Assembly: GCA_910585645.1 (NCBI GenBank)
Contig: CAJUFP010000049.1
Span: 1 to 32,649 of the forward strand
Length of the DNA stretch: 32,649 nt
DNA from: an uncultured Hungatella sp.
GTDB taxonomy: Bacteria > Bacillota > Clostridia > Lachnospirales > Lachnospiraceae
Reading direction: 5' to 3'
Each line of letters begins with the position of its first letter. Position 1 is the stretch's first letter. The notes beneath the pieces are model-generated. The model worked only from the letters and a program-made list of their open reading frames with translations, did no database searches and had not been told where the DNA came from. Below are positions 1 through 8,686 of this stretch, piece by piece. The translations under genes and the position numbers were made by a program.

Positions 1-72
1 AATGGGGGAAGGGGGAAGTCTGTCCATATGGATCCCCAGGTAAAGTTACACTATCCAAGCCCAAAATAACAG

Positions 73-100
73 TTGACATTTCACTCAAATATGCTAAAAT
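73..100 (+). promoter_or_regulatory. Sigma-A-type promoter of the pheST operon
   Basis: TTGACA at 73-78 and TAAAAT at 95-100 are separated by 16 bp. Transcription would begin near 107, just upstream of the T-box leader. No operator-like palindrome is seen here, so control is probably by the leader RNA. The stretch 1-72 shows no gene. Confidence 0.7.
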
Positions 101-106
101 GTACCA

Positions 107-391
107 TATGGTTTCAAAACCAAAGGCCATGAAGGCGTCAGTAGAGACTTATTCCCTGTCAGAGAGAAGGAATCACCGGCTGCGAGTTCCTTTCAGTTCC
201 GATAAGTCGTCGAATTTCCCGCCGGAGCTGCGCGACTGAACCGATATCCGGAAAGAATCATCCGAAGCATCTGTAAGTAGGCCGCGACGTTTGATGCGCG
301 TTACGCATGAGAGTGTCCGTGTTGTTTGACGCGGAAATCAGGGTGGTACCGCGGTGAATTTCGTCCCTTCGCTTGTCGAAGGGACTTTTTT
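107..391 (+). promoter_or_regulatory. T-box riboswitch (tRNA-Phe sensing leader)
   Basis: The T-box core AGGGTGGTACCGCG lies at 340-353, directly before an intrinsic terminator. The upstream part can fold as Stem I: GACTTAT near 147 pairs with ATAAGTC at 202-208, with an AG-rich bulge and a distal AGGAA/TTCCT helix. The 5' side carries AGTAGAG, and the 3' side carries GAA (212-214) followed at once by TTTC. The specifier is therefore UUU or UUC, both Phe codons, which fits the downstream pheST genes. In this family, uncharged tRNA pairs with the specifier and the T-box bulge and stabilises an antiterminator, so the synthetase genes are read when charged tRNA-Phe is scarce. The exact specifier register is inferred. 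Confidence 0.93.
363..391 (+). terminator. T-box-controlled intrinsic terminator
   Basis: GTCCCTTCG (363-371) pairs perfectly with CGAAGGGAC (377-385) around a 5-nt loop and is followed by six T residues (386-391). CCCT at 365-368 can instead pair with AGGG of the T-box sequence, giving the expected antiterminator alternative. Confidence 0.9.
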
Positions 392-417
392 ATTTCTAGG
401 AAAAAGGAGCAAACACC

Positions 418-1437
418 ATGAAAGAGCAGTTGGAAAAGATTAAACAGGAGGCCGTGAAGCAGATCGAGGCTTCCGACGCCCTGGACCGGTTAAATGAGAT
501 CCGGGTGGCGTATCTTGGTAAAAAGGGGGAGCTAACCAGCGTTTTAAAGGGCATGAAGAACGTGGCTCCCGAGGAGCGGCCCAAGGTGGGGCAGATGGTC
601 AATGAGGCCAGGGAGATGATCGAGGCCAAGTTAGAGGAGACGAAGCAGATTTTGGCCAGGAAGGCCAGGGAGGCTCAGATGAAGGCGGAGGTCATTGACG
701 TGACCCTGCCTGCGAAGAAGGCCAATGTAGGCCACCGCCATCCCAATACCATAGCTTTAGAAGAGCTGGAGAGAATCTTCACAGGAATGGGCTACGAGGT
801 GGTGGAAGGGCCGGAGATCGAGTATGATGAGTACAATTTTACCAAGCTGAACATTCCGGAGGGCCATCCGGCAAAGGATGAGCAGGACACCTTCTACATT
901 AATAAGGAAATCGTTCTGCGGACCCAGACTTCCCCGGTTCAGGCCCGGACTATGGAGAAGGGCAAGCTTCCCATCCGCATGATTTCCCCGGGAAGGGTGT
1001 TTCGGTCCGATGAGGTGGACGCCACCCATTCCCCGTCCTTCCACCAGGTGGAGGGGCTGGTGATCGATAAAAATATTACCTTTGCGGATCTGAAGGGAAC
1101 TTTGGCGGAGTTTGCCAGGGAGCTTTTCGGGGAGGAGACCAAGGTAAAATTCCGCCCCCACCATTTCCCGTTTACAGAGCCCAGCGCGGAGATGGATGTA
1201 AGCTGCTTTAAGTGTGGCGGGAAAGGCTGCCGGTTCTGCAAGGGGACCGGCTGGATCGAGATCTTAGGCTGCGGCATGGTTCACCCCCACGTGCTGGAAA
1301 TGTGCGGCATCGACCCGGAAGGGTACACAGGATTTGCCTTCGGAGTGGGATTGGAGAGGATCGCGCTGCTGAAATACGAGATTGACGATATGCGTCTGCT
1401 CTACGAAAACGATATTAGATTTCTGAAACAGTTTTGA
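418..1437 (+). CDS. pheS: Phenylalanine--tRNA ligase alpha subunit
   Basis: Catalytic subunit of the cytoplasmic (alpha-beta)2 phenylalanyl-tRNA synthetase, which charges tRNA-Phe with phenylalanine using ATP. The 339-aa length is normal for bacterial PheS. An N-terminal helical tRNA-binding arm (about residues 1-90) precedes the class II aminoacylation core. Class II motif 2 is seen around FRSDEVDATHSPSFHQVEGL, and motif 3 near the C-terminus as GFAFGVGLERIALL. The cysteine cluster CFKCGGKGCRFC lies between them and is usual in Firmicutes PheS. The ATG at 418 follows a purine-rich AAAAAGGAG ribosome site. pheT begins 35 nt downstream in the same transcript. Expression is expected to follow the T-box leader. 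Nothing unusual was seen. Confidence 0.98.
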   Translation: MKEQLEKIKQEAVKQIEASDALDRLNEIRVAYLGKKGELTSVLKGMKNVAPEERPKVGQMVNEAREMIEAKLEETKQILARKAREAQMKAEVIDVTLPAKKANVGHRHPNTIALEELERIFTGMGYEVVEGPEIEYDEYNFTKLNIPEGHPAKDEQDTFYINKEIVLRTQTSPVQARTMEKGKLPIRMISPGRVFRSDEVDATHSPSFHQVEGLVIDKNITFADLKGTLAEFARELFGEETKVKFRPHHFPFTEPSAEMDVSCFKCGGKGCRFCKGTGWIEILGCGMVHPHVLEMCGIDPEGYTGFAFGVGLERIALLKYEIDDMRLLYENDIRFLKQF

Positions 1438-1472
1438 TTGGCAATGAGATTGAGAGAAGGAGTAATGTGATT

Positions 1473-3893
1473 ATGAATACAGCACTATCATGGATCAAAG
1501 CATATGTTCCGGACCTGGACGTGACTCCACAGGAGTACACGGACGCCATGACTCTGTCAGGCACCAAGGTGGAGGGATATGAATGCCTGGACAGGAACCT
1601 GGAGAAGATCGTTGTGGGACAGATCGTAAAGATCGAGCGTCACCCTGACGCGGATAAACTGATCATCTGTCAGGTGGATATTGGCTCGGAGACGATCCAG
1701 ATCGTCACCGGAGCCCCAAATGTGAAGGAGGGGGACAAGGTTCCCGTGGTTTTGGACGGCGGCAAAGTGGCCGGGGGCCATGACGGCGGGCCTCTTCCGG
1801 AGGACGGGATCAAGATTAAGAAAGGGAAGCTTAGAGGGATCGAGTCCAATGGGATGATGTGTTCCATTGAGGAGCTGGGTTCATCCAGGGATATGTATCC
1901 TTTAGCGCCGGAAAGCGGGATCTATATTTTGCCGGAGGATACCCCTGTGGGGGCAGACGCGGTGGAGGTTCTGGGGCTCCACGACACGGTGTTTGAGTAT
2001 GAGATCACCTCCAACCGGGTGGACTGCTACAGTGTGGTGGGGATTGCCAGGGAGGCGGCGGCCACATTTAATAAAACATTTGTTCCTCCCGTTGTGGCTC
2101 CCACTGGCAATCAGGAGGATATCCACGACTATCTGAAGGTGTCTGTGGAGGACGAGAAGCTGTGTCCCCGCTACTGCGCCCGCATGGTCAAGAACATCCG
2201 GCTGGCTCCGTCGCCGGAGTGGATGCAGAGGCGTCTGGCGGCCAGCGGCATCCGCCCTATCAATAATCTGGTGGATATTACCAACTATGTGATGGAAGAG
2301 TACGGCCAGCCCATGCATGCCTATGACTACGACCTGATCGCCGGGCAGGAGATTATTGTGAAACGGGCCGGGGACGGGGATACCTTCCAGACCCTGGACG
2401 GGCAGGTGAGAAACCTGGACCACACGGTTCTGATGATCAACGACGGGGAGAAGGAGGTCGGCATCGCGGGCATCATGGGCGGAGAGAATTCCAAGATCAC
2501 GGACGATGTGAAGACCATGGTGTTTGAGGCAGCCTGCTTTGACGGGCCCAATATCCGTCTGTCAGCGAAAAAGATCGGACTTCGGACCGACGCGTCAGGC
2601 AAATTTGAGAAGGGCCTTGACCCTAACAACGCCCAGGCTGCCATTGACCGGGCCTGCCAGCTGGTGGAGGAGCTGGGAGCCGGGGAAGTGGTGGGCGGTA
2701 TGATCGACATTTATCCCGAAAAGCGTCAGGAGAGGCGGATCGCCTTTGATCCGGATAAGATCAATCGTCTTTTAGGAACAGATATTGACAAAAAGGATAT
2801 GGTGGAGTATTTTTCCAGGCTGGAGTTAAGGCTGGATGAGGAGGCCGGGGAGGTGATCGCGCCTACGTTCCGCCAGGATCTGGAGCGGCCGGCGGATATT
2901 GCCGAGGAGGTGGCCAGGTTCTTTGGGTATGACAATATCCCAACCACCCTGCCCTCCGGGGAGGCTACTACCGGCGGCCTGACCTACAAGCTGAGGGTTG
3001 AGCAGACAGCCAGGGAGATCGCGGAGTTTAGCGGGTTTCACGAGAGTATGACTTACTCCTTTGAAAGCCCCAAGGTGTTTGACCGGCTGTTGATTCCGGA
3101 GGATTCTCCCCTGCGCCAGGCCATTGAGATCTCCAATCCTCTGGGGGAGGATTTCAGCATTATGCGGACCACGCCGCTTCACGGGATGCTTACCTCTCTT
3201 TCCACCAACTACAACCGGAGGAATAAGAATGTGCGGCTGTACGAACTGGCCAATATTTACCTGCCCAAGGAATTGCCTCTCCGGGAGCTGCCGGATGAGC
3301 GGATGCAGTTTGTGCTGGGGGCTTACGGGGACGTGGATTTCTTTGACATGAAGGGCGTTTTGGAGGAATTTTTCGACAAGGTGGGCATGAGCAAAAAGCC
3401 TCACTATGACCCTATGGCGGGAAAACCATGGCTTCACCCGGGACGCCAGGCCAATGTGGTCTACGACGGAAAGGTGGTAGGGTATCTGGGGGAGGTCCAT
3501 CCGGATGTGGCGGACAATTATAAGATCGGGGAGAAGGCCTACATCGCCATTCTGGATATGCCGGAAGTGCTTGGGTGTACCACCTATGACAGAAAGTACG
3601 AGGGCCTTGCCAAGTACCCGGCCGTGACCAGGGATATCAGCATGGTGGTCCCCAAATCCATCATGGTGGGGCAGATCGAGGATGTGATCGAACAGCGGGG
3701 CGGAAAGATCCTGGAGAGTTATGAATTGTTCGATATTTATGAGGGGGCTCAGATCTTGGCCGGGCATAAGTCTGTGGCCTACTCCATTACCTTCAGGGCG
3801 AAGGACCGGACGCTGGAGGATAAGGAAGTGAATAAGGTGATGGAGAAGATCCTTCACGGCCTTCGGGGGATGGGGATTGAGCTTCGGGCTTAG
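1473..3893 (+). CDS. pheT: Phenylalanine--tRNA ligase beta subunit
   Basis: Non-catalytic but essential partner of PheS, contributing tRNA binding, structure and editing of mischarged Tyr-tRNA-Phe. The protein is 806 aa, the usual bacterial full length. An EMAP/OB-type tRNA-binding domain occupies about residues 40-150 (VGQIVKIERHPDADKL), followed by B3/B4 editing and B5 domains. The C-terminal ferredoxin-fold anticodon-binding domain ends in the typical FRAKDRTLEDKEVN stretch. An in-frame ATG lies 13 codons upstream at 1434, overlapping the pheS stop. I prefer ATG 1473 because AGAAGGAG (1455-1462) sits the right distance before it and the product then begins MNTALSWIKAYV, as in other PheT proteins. 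A terminator follows at 3933. Confidence 0.98.
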   Translation: MNTALSWIKAYVPDLDVTPQEYTDAMTLSGTKVEGYECLDRNLEKIVVGQIVKIERHPDADKLIICQVDIGSETIQIVTGAPNVKEGDKVPVVLDGGKVAGGHDGGPLPEDGIKIKKGKLRGIESNGMMCSIEELGSSRDMYPLAPESGIYILPEDTPVGADAVEVLGLHDTVFEYEITSNRVDCYSVVGIAREAAATFNKTFVPPVVAPTGNQEDIHDYLKVSVEDEKLCPRYCARMVKNIRLAPSPEWMQRRLAASGIRPINNLVDITNYVMEEYGQPMHAYDYDLIAGQEIIVKRAGDGDTFQTLDGQVRNLDHTVLMINDGEKEVGIAGIMGGENSKITDDVKTMVFEAACFDGPNIRLSAKKIGLRTDASGKFEKGLDPNNAQAAIDRACQLVEELGAGEVVGGMIDIYPEKRQERRIAFDPDKINRLLGTDIDKKDMVEYFSRLELRLDEEAGEVIAPTFRQDLERPADIAEEVARFFGYDNIPTTLPSGEATTGGLTYKLRVEQTAREIAEFSGFHESMTYSFESPKVFDRLLIPEDSPLRQAIEISNPLGEDFSIMRTTPLHGMLTSLSTNYNRRNKNVRLYELANIYLPKELPLRELPDERMQFVLGAYGDVDFFDMKGVLEEFFDKVGMSKKPHYDPMAGKPWLHPGRQANVVYDGKVVGYLGEVHPDVADNYKIGEKAYIAILDMPEVLGCTTYDRKYEGLAKYPAVTRDISMVVPKSIMVGQIEDVIEQRGGKILESYELFDIYEGAQILAGHKSVAYSITFRAKDRTLEDKEVNKVMEKILHGLRGMGIELRA

Positions 3894-3932
3894 GATGTGA
3901 AAAACAAGGCTTAGAGATTCCATGTATAGATG

Positions 3933-3970
3933 GACCGTTTACCATAAATAGCTGGTAAACGGTCTTTTTT
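3933..3970 (+). terminator. Intrinsic terminator of the pheST operon
   Basis: GACCGTTTACC (3933-3943) pairs perfectly with GGTAAACGGTC (3954-3964) around a 10-nt loop, followed by six T residues (3965-3970). Confidence 0.93.
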
Positions 3971-4067
3971 GTCAGGATTTGCGATTTATGAGTTGTATTT
4001 AGAGAGTGTGAATGATTGCGATGTCTAATTTCTTCCTTAATTACTGTCCCTTATAGGAAATAATAGG

Positions 4068-4101
4068 TTTACTTTATATATAGAAAGTGATATACTTTCT
4101 A
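4068..4101 (+). promoter_or_regulatory. Promoter with palindromic operator in the spacer (surface protein gene)
   Basis: -35 TTTACT (4068-4073), a 17-bp spacer and -10 TATACT (4091-4096). The spacer holds ACTTTATATATAGAAAGT (4071-4088), a near-perfect palindrome differing at one position from the consensus ACTTTCTATATAGAAAGT. A half-site ACTTTCTA starts at 4094 over the -10, in the register of a second copy 23 bp downstream. The same promoter/operator design occurs at 8416-8444 and 27834-27862. A bound repressor would cover the promoter. The protein that binds is not shown by the sequence; the XRE regulator encoded at 27338-27649 is the nearest candidate. Confidence 0.75.
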
Positions 4102-4138
4102 AGAAGCAAACAAAGCGACACAATTTGACATAAAATAA

Positions 4139-4190
4139 GGAATCTGCGGTGATACCGCTTGTATTCCCTTCCAGGGCAGAAAGTCCTGGA
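4139..4190 (+). other. Two-hairpin structured 5' leader
   Basis: Between the promoter and the surface-protein start, two consecutive hairpins can form. The first pairs GGAAT (4139-4143) with ATTCC (4163-4167) and inside it GCGGT (4146-4150) with ACCGC (4154-4158). The second pairs TCCAGG (4170-4175) with CCTGGA (4185-4190). No T-run follows, so it is not a terminator. I do not recognise it as a known riboswitch. It may be a regulatory or stabilising leader structure. Confidence 0.45.
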
Positions 4191-4226
4191 TAGGCTTATT
4201 AAAGGATGGTAGAGGAAGGAGAGAAG

Positions 4227-7200
4227 ATGAGAATGAAAGTATTAAAACGTGGATTAGCCGCCTTTTTGGCAGTAGTGCTTTTAATGCCTGGCAGAGCATC
4301 TATAGTGGCTAATGCATCACCTTTGGAATCTGTAGAAACGCAGATATCTGAAGGTACAACAGTGGAAGAAAGGCTTCAAGAACAGAGGAAGGAGGACTTT
4401 GAAGAATCGGAAGTATCCGAAATGGAAAGCAAAGAAGAAAGCCTGAGGGAAGATTTGATCGCCACGACAGAGAATGTGACTGATGAAGAGGAAGACTCTT
4501 TAAAAGATTCTCTGCCTGTGGAAAGTGTGGTTACAGATGAAAGCAAAGCAGTGAGTGAGTCGGAAAGTGACTTCCATGAGTTGGAAAGCACGGAAGCTCT
4601 TGTGGATTCTGAGGATGATGGGAATCTTGAAGCTGATGAAGAGAGTGCCATACAAACCATTATTTGGGAAAATGTGGCCAAACTTTTGGAAAACAAAGAG
4701 TCCGAGGAGGAGCTATTTACAGCGACTCCCAATAATGCAGAGAAAGCATCAGAAAGTAGAGATGAAGATGAAGGTGGAGACAGGATTGGATTTAACACAG
4801 GGAACCATACATTTTATGTAGTCAGCCGTGAAGAATTTGAAGAAGGTTTGGGGGATGTGTATTTCAGTGAAGACGGGAGTTATACTATTAATATTCCGGA
4901 GGAGAATCCGTTCTTTCCATACGAGATACAATTTACACATGAGGACAAAGTATTCGATAAATGGTTTATGACACCAGATGATCATGTGACTATAGGAGGA
5001 CATGAGTTTTATGTCTCTGCTAGTTTCGATGGTACAGCTGTGACACAAATGAGTTTTAATGTTGCGGGGGATACAGTAGCAGTATATCCAGAGAAAAAGA
5101 CATTTACGGACGGCGATGAGATTATGGAGTTATCGCTTTTGCCGCTGGAAGAGAAATACTTGACAGTTTCTCTAAGAGATTATACCCCAGTAGACCTGAC
5201 AAGAGTATCTTTGGATACGGTGTTTACAGGGAATGCTCAACTGAATGATACGGATAAGATAATGTGGGCTTATGGTGCGGATGGTAATGATTATACGATC
5301 AGCCAGGTTGGTGATGTTATCAATATGAGCCGTGATACTATGTACGGATATCCTAGCTGGCAGATGATCGTAGGAAATGACAATCAGCTTGATGCCGGAA
5401 ATACCCGATATATCATACATTTAGATATTAACGCATCAAGACAGTGGCTGAAACCAAAAGTATACAAACAGGACGGAGAGGGAAAACGGACAGAGGTTAC
5501 TATAACAGAGAGCTACTATGATGATTCTCCAAGTCTATATGAAGATCCAGAGGAAAGCAGGGTTTTAAACATCTATGCCTCTACCAGAGAATTAGACAGG
5601 AAAAGCGACGCATATGTAGGGCTGGAGATAAATGAGTCGCTTTATGGCAATGTGCGATATGACTCTTTAAGGGTATATAAAGGCAGAGAGATTGCGGATG
5701 GCGCAGATATTACAGAACAGATATTTGCGCGGGACATGACTCAGAAGGATGCAGGATATCTGTTACCCGAAGATGCATGGATTACGATAGTCGCTTATGA
5801 TGCCGCAGGAAATGTGATTGGAAGTCTGCCGTTAGAACTGGATCTGAATCGGAGTGATAATGAGATATCTGTATCCGGAATAAATGATTATGATGAAAGC
5901 AGCGGACAGTGGAAAGATATCGTGCAGAGTCGCATTTACAGCAGTGACAGCAATGGTTGTGAAATACGTACCTTTAAACTCGATTATGGATATACCGCAG
6001 ATAAAGAATATCATATGCAATTTTGTTACGAAAAGGCTGGATGGGTATCCTATTCCGATGAAGTGACTGCGGCTTATGTAGGAAGATATTCTTCCATAGC
6101 AGAAGCGACAAGTGCAGGCGCGGGAGATGTTAAGGATGCCTTGTTCGGACTTGATGGCGGCCAGGGATATAAAACTAACTATAGTACAGGTATTTATTTC
6201 ACTGTTTTTGTAGGGAAAGATGATTCCGATAAACAGGAGATCTATCAGTTGCTGGTAAAAGTGGAAGAAGGGGAGAAGGAGGAGCCGGTTCTCAACTATA
6301 GCACTTCCATAAGATTTACCGGGCTGAAAGACGCAAATGGAGCGGATATTGATCCCTGCTATGTGATCAATGCCGAAGAAGATTCCTATGGAGATAATTC
6401 CTATCGGACGCTTTTAGTAGGAAAAGATGTGGATCTGACCAATGTAGCTCCGGTATTTGAGATTAACGAACAGGGAATAAATCTTTATGCAAAAGGGAGT
6501 AAGGAACCAGAGATCAGTGGAAAAAGCCTCCACGACTTTTCAAGGGGGCCGATACAATATACGGCTGGATCGGAGAGCAAGACAGAACAGCAGAATTACT
6601 GGCTGCAGATAGTAAAACAGACAGGCACAGAAGGAAAAATCTATATAAACAGCTTGGAAGATAAAGATTCCAATACACAGATAGTTGACGGGGTAACCTA
6701 TTCCACCCGCGAAATGGTACTTGACGGATATTTTAACTATAGTCATGATATCTTATTGATCAATACAGGTGAGAATCCTATTACGGATCTAATCGCAGAG
6801 TTGGAATCTAATGATGTTGAGTTAGATCCATATTGGACGTTGAAGGGTGAGCAGAATCTGTCAGGCTTTGATAAGCTGGAGAGTGATAAAGCTTATGGAC
6901 AACTGGCTAATTTTGCAAAGCTGCGCATTAAAGCAAAAGGTGATGTATCAGATCGAAGAAATGTCTCTGGTACACTGACCATTAAGTCAGGCAACGACAT
7001 TTTGATGGTGCTGACTTTGACTGGTACTATAGGCGATCCATATATTACCACTGATGAGCTTTGGGATGCTGTCAAGTATGTCCCCTATGGATTTATGATC
7101 CAGAATAATAATAAATATAATTGGAACAGAGTAAGTTATAGTTTAAAAAGCGGCACCTTGCCTCAGGGCATGAGACTTTATATGAATGGCGAGTTATATG

Positions 7201-8318
7201 GTGTTCCAAAAGAATATGGAGAATTCACCTTTACTGTTGAGATGGAGAATAGCGGCAGAGATATGAAACCGAGTGAAAAAACTTTCACACTTACCGTCCT
7301 GGACAACACCAACCTCAATGTTTACAACGCATCTGACGAAGGATATTCAATTCTGGAACATATTGGACAGGAAGTGGGAGCCGGAAGCCGGGATTATCTT
7401 TTGAGCAATATTAACGATCAGCTATATGTTTCATCAGGCGAATATGGTGAGTTTATCGCCCTCTGGCTCAATGGTGAGAAATTGGTTGCGGAGGAGGATT
7501 ATACAAAAGAAAGCGGCAGTACCAGGATTACGATCAGAAAACAGACCCTTGCAGCGAAGCTTAGGGAAGGAACTAACACGATTGCAGCGGAATTCCGAGT
7601 AGAAGGCAAACGGGATAAGGATCTGAAGCGTACAGCGCAGAACTTTAGAATTGGCAGTTCACAATCAACCGGGGGGACAGTTAGTGGTGGAAGCAGCAGT
7701 AGCAGTAGTAATTCCGGAGGGTATGCCGGGAAACCTACCATAACTTATGACTCTAAAAAGGGCAACGTACATATAAGAAATGGAATCATCACAGGACAAG
7801 GAGCCGGATATTCTCACTGGCAGCAGGATGAAAACGGTTGGAAGCTGATCTATGCCAATGGGACTACAGCAGTAGGACATTTGACCACTCTGGAGGATGG
7901 CAGAACTGTGGAGCAGATTCTCTGGGAGAAAATCAATGGTTCATGGTATGCTTTTGGATTAAATGGATATTTAAAATCCGGGTGGGTGTTTGATCATCAG
8001 CTGAATGCCTGGTATAATGTTTCTGTTGAGAATGGGATGCAGGGCGGATGGTATACAGACAGTCAGGATCAGCAGACATATTATCTGGATCCGAAGGCTG
8101 GCAATCTGACAACTGGCTGGCGATCTATTGATGATAAGTGGTATTATTTTAATGCGTTGACACTGGGTAGTACATGGAAACTTGATGAAGAGACAGGAAA
8201 ATGGAATTATGATGTGAAAAGTAAATTAAAACCCTTTGGCGCCATGTTTAAAAGTGAGAAAACACCAGATGGATATTTTGTAGGTTCTGATGGTGTGTGG
8301 GATGGAAAAGAACCGTAA
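4227..8318 (+). CDS. Large secreted cell-wall-associated surface protein
   Basis: 1363-aa exported protein of unknown function. Residues 1 to about 33 form a signal peptide (basic MRMKVLKRG, hydrophobic core, ANA cleavage region). A Glu/Ser-rich, probably disordered segment follows (about 40-190). The middle consists of beta-rich modules without catalytic motifs. One near residue 960-1025 (LPQGMRLYMNGELYGVPKEY) resembles a putative-Ig (He_PIG) domain. A Gly/Ser linker (about 1149-1167) leads to Trp/Tyr/Gly repeats (about 1190-1325, e.g. LTTGWRSIDDKWYYF) of the choline-binding/cell-wall-binding type, which would hold it non-covalently on the wall. There is no LPXTG motif. ATG 4227 is preferred over 4206 because AGGAAGGAG (4213-4221) precedes it and the signal peptide then begins the protein. 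It is a single-gene unit whose promoter matches that of the T7SS operon, suggesting shared control. Confidence 0.85.
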   Translation: MRMKVLKRGLAAFLAVVLLMPGRASIVANASPLESVETQISEGTTVEERLQEQRKEDFEESEVSEMESKEESLREDLIATTENVTDEEEDSLKDSLPVESVVTDESKAVSESESDFHELESTEALVDSEDDGNLEADEESAIQTIIWENVAKLLENKESEEELFTATPNNAEKASESRDEDEGGDRIGFNTGNHTFYVVSREEFEEGLGDVYFSEDGSYTINIPEENPFFPYEIQFTHEDKVFDKWFMTPDDHVTIGGHEFYVSASFDGTAVTQMSFNVAGDTVAVYPEKKTFTDGDEIMELSLLPLEEKYLTVSLRDYTPVDLTRVSLDTVFTGNAQLNDTDKIMWAYGADGNDYTISQVGDVINMSRDTMYGYPSWQMIVGNDNQLDAGNTRYIIHLDINASRQWLKPKVYKQDGEGKRTEVTITESYYDDSPSLYEDPEESRVLNIYASTRELDRKSDAYVGLEINESLYGNVRYDSLRVYKGREIADGADITEQIFARDMTQKDAGYLLPEDAWITIVAYDAAGNVIGSLPLELDLNRSDNEISVSGINDYDESSGQWKDIVQSRIYSSDSNGCEIRTFKLDYGYTADKEYHMQFCYEKAGWVSYSDEVTAAYVGRYSSIAEATSAGAGDVKDALFGLDGGQGYKTNYSTGIYFTVFVGKDDSDKQEIYQLLVKVEEGEKEEPVLNYSTSIRFTGLKDANGADIDPCYVINAEEDSYGDNSYRTLLVGKDVDLTNVAPVFEINEQGINLYAKGSKEPEISGKSLHDFSRGPIQYTAGSESKTEQQNYWLQIVKQTGTEGKIYINSLEDKDSNTQIVDGVTYSTREMVLDGYFNYSHDILLINTGENPITDLIAELESNDVELDPYWTLKGEQNLSGFDKLESDKAYGQLANFAKLRIKAKGDVSDRRNVSGTLTIKSGNDILMVLTLTGTIGDPYITTDELWDAVKYVPYGFMIQNNNKYNWNRVSYSLKSGTLPQGMRLYMNGELYGVPKEYGEFTFTVEMENSGRDMKPSEKTFTLTVLDNTNLNVYNASDEGYSILEHIGQEVGAGSRDYLLSNINDQLYVSSGEYGEFIALWLNGEKLVAEEDYTKESGSTRITIRKQTLAAKLREGTNTIAAEFRVEGKRDKDLKRTAQNFRIGSSQSTGGTVSGGSSSSSSNSGGYAGKPTITYDSKKGNVHIRNGIITGQGAGYSHWQQDENGWKLIYANGTTAVGHLTTLEDGRTVEQILWEKINGSWYAFGLNGYLKSGWVFDHQLNAWYNVSVENGMQGGWYTDSQDQQTYYLDPKAGNLTTGWRSIDDKWYYFNALTLGSTWKLDEETGKWNYDVKSKLKPFGAMFKSEKTPDGYFVGSDGVWDGKEP

Positions 8319-8336
8319 TTTACAGTGTAAGCTACA

Positions 8337-8364
8337 AAAAGGCCCTCTTCGGAGGGCTCTTTTT
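8337..8364 (+). terminator. Intrinsic terminator after the surface protein gene
   Basis: GCCCTC (8342-8347), TTCG tetraloop and GAGGGC (8352-8357), preceded by an A-run and followed by TCTTTTT. It separates the surface-protein gene from the T7SS operon promoter about 50 bp further on. Confidence 0.9.
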
Positions 8365-8395
8365 GTTTGTGTAGTCTATACAATATGATTTCTTA

Positions 8396-8444
8396 AGTTT
8401 CTATATAGAAAGTATTTTACTTTCTATATAGAAAATGCTATAAT
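8396..8444 (+). promoter_or_regulatory. T7SS operon promoter with tandem palindromic operators
   Basis: -35 TTTACT (8416-8421), 17-bp spacer, -10 TATAAT (8439-8444). Two palindromic copies are present: AGTTTCTATATAGAAAGT (8396-8413), upstream of the -35, and ACTTTCTATATAGAAAAT (8419-8436), inside the promoter. Both contain the perfect 14-bp palindrome TTTCTATATAGAAA, and their centres are exactly 23 bp apart. This is the cleanest example of the motif shared by three promoters in the window. It suggests cooperative binding of two dimers that would occlude RNA polymerase. Repression rather than activation is inferred from overlap with the -35/-10. Confidence 0.82.
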
Positions 8445-8483
8445 TCAAGAAATAGAGGTTTTTGGTTGGGGAAGGAGTTAGAG

Positions 8484-8642
8484 ATGTTGAATCTATCTGA
8501 AAGTGAATTGTTGCTGTGGGGTGGTATTGCGGTTATGACTGTGTCAGTTGGCATAGGAATTTTTTGTATGGTTTTGTTTACGTTGACAGGTAGAAGGCTA
8601 AAAAAGAAGCTTGAGGAAGAGTATGGGAAGCCACAAAAGTAA
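8484..8642 (+). CDS. Small single-span membrane protein (52 aa)
   Basis: A 52-codon gene beginning MLNLSESELLLWGG and ending KKKLEEEYGKPQK. A hydrophobic stretch at about residues 11-34 would span the membrane once, and the C-terminal tail (GRRLKKKLEEEY) is basic then mixed-charge and likely cytoplasmic. AAGGAG (8472-8477) lies 6 nt before the ATG, a good ribosome site. It is the first gene after the operator-controlled promoter and ends 44 nt before the kinase start, so it probably belongs to the T7SS operon. I know no family for it. By position it could be a small structural or accessory membrane subunit, perhaps filling a role like EssA, but there is no sequence support for that. Confidence 0.65.
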   Translation: MLNLSESELLLWGGIAVMTVSVGIGIFCMVLFTLTGRRLKKKLEEEYGKPQK

Positions 8643-8686
8643 TACGATGATGGAAATATATGGAAGAAAGATATGGAGGGATATTT

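Noticed and set aside
1434..1472. Upstream in-frame start for pheT
   Set aside because: It adds 13 residues not typical of PheT and overlaps the pheS stop; the later ATG 1473 has a good ribosome site and the expected N-terminus.
2826..3923. Long open frame on the - strand opposite pheT (365 codons)
   Set aside because: It lies antisense to a clearly conserved gene, has no ribosome site or recognisable domain, and arises from G+C-rich codon bias.
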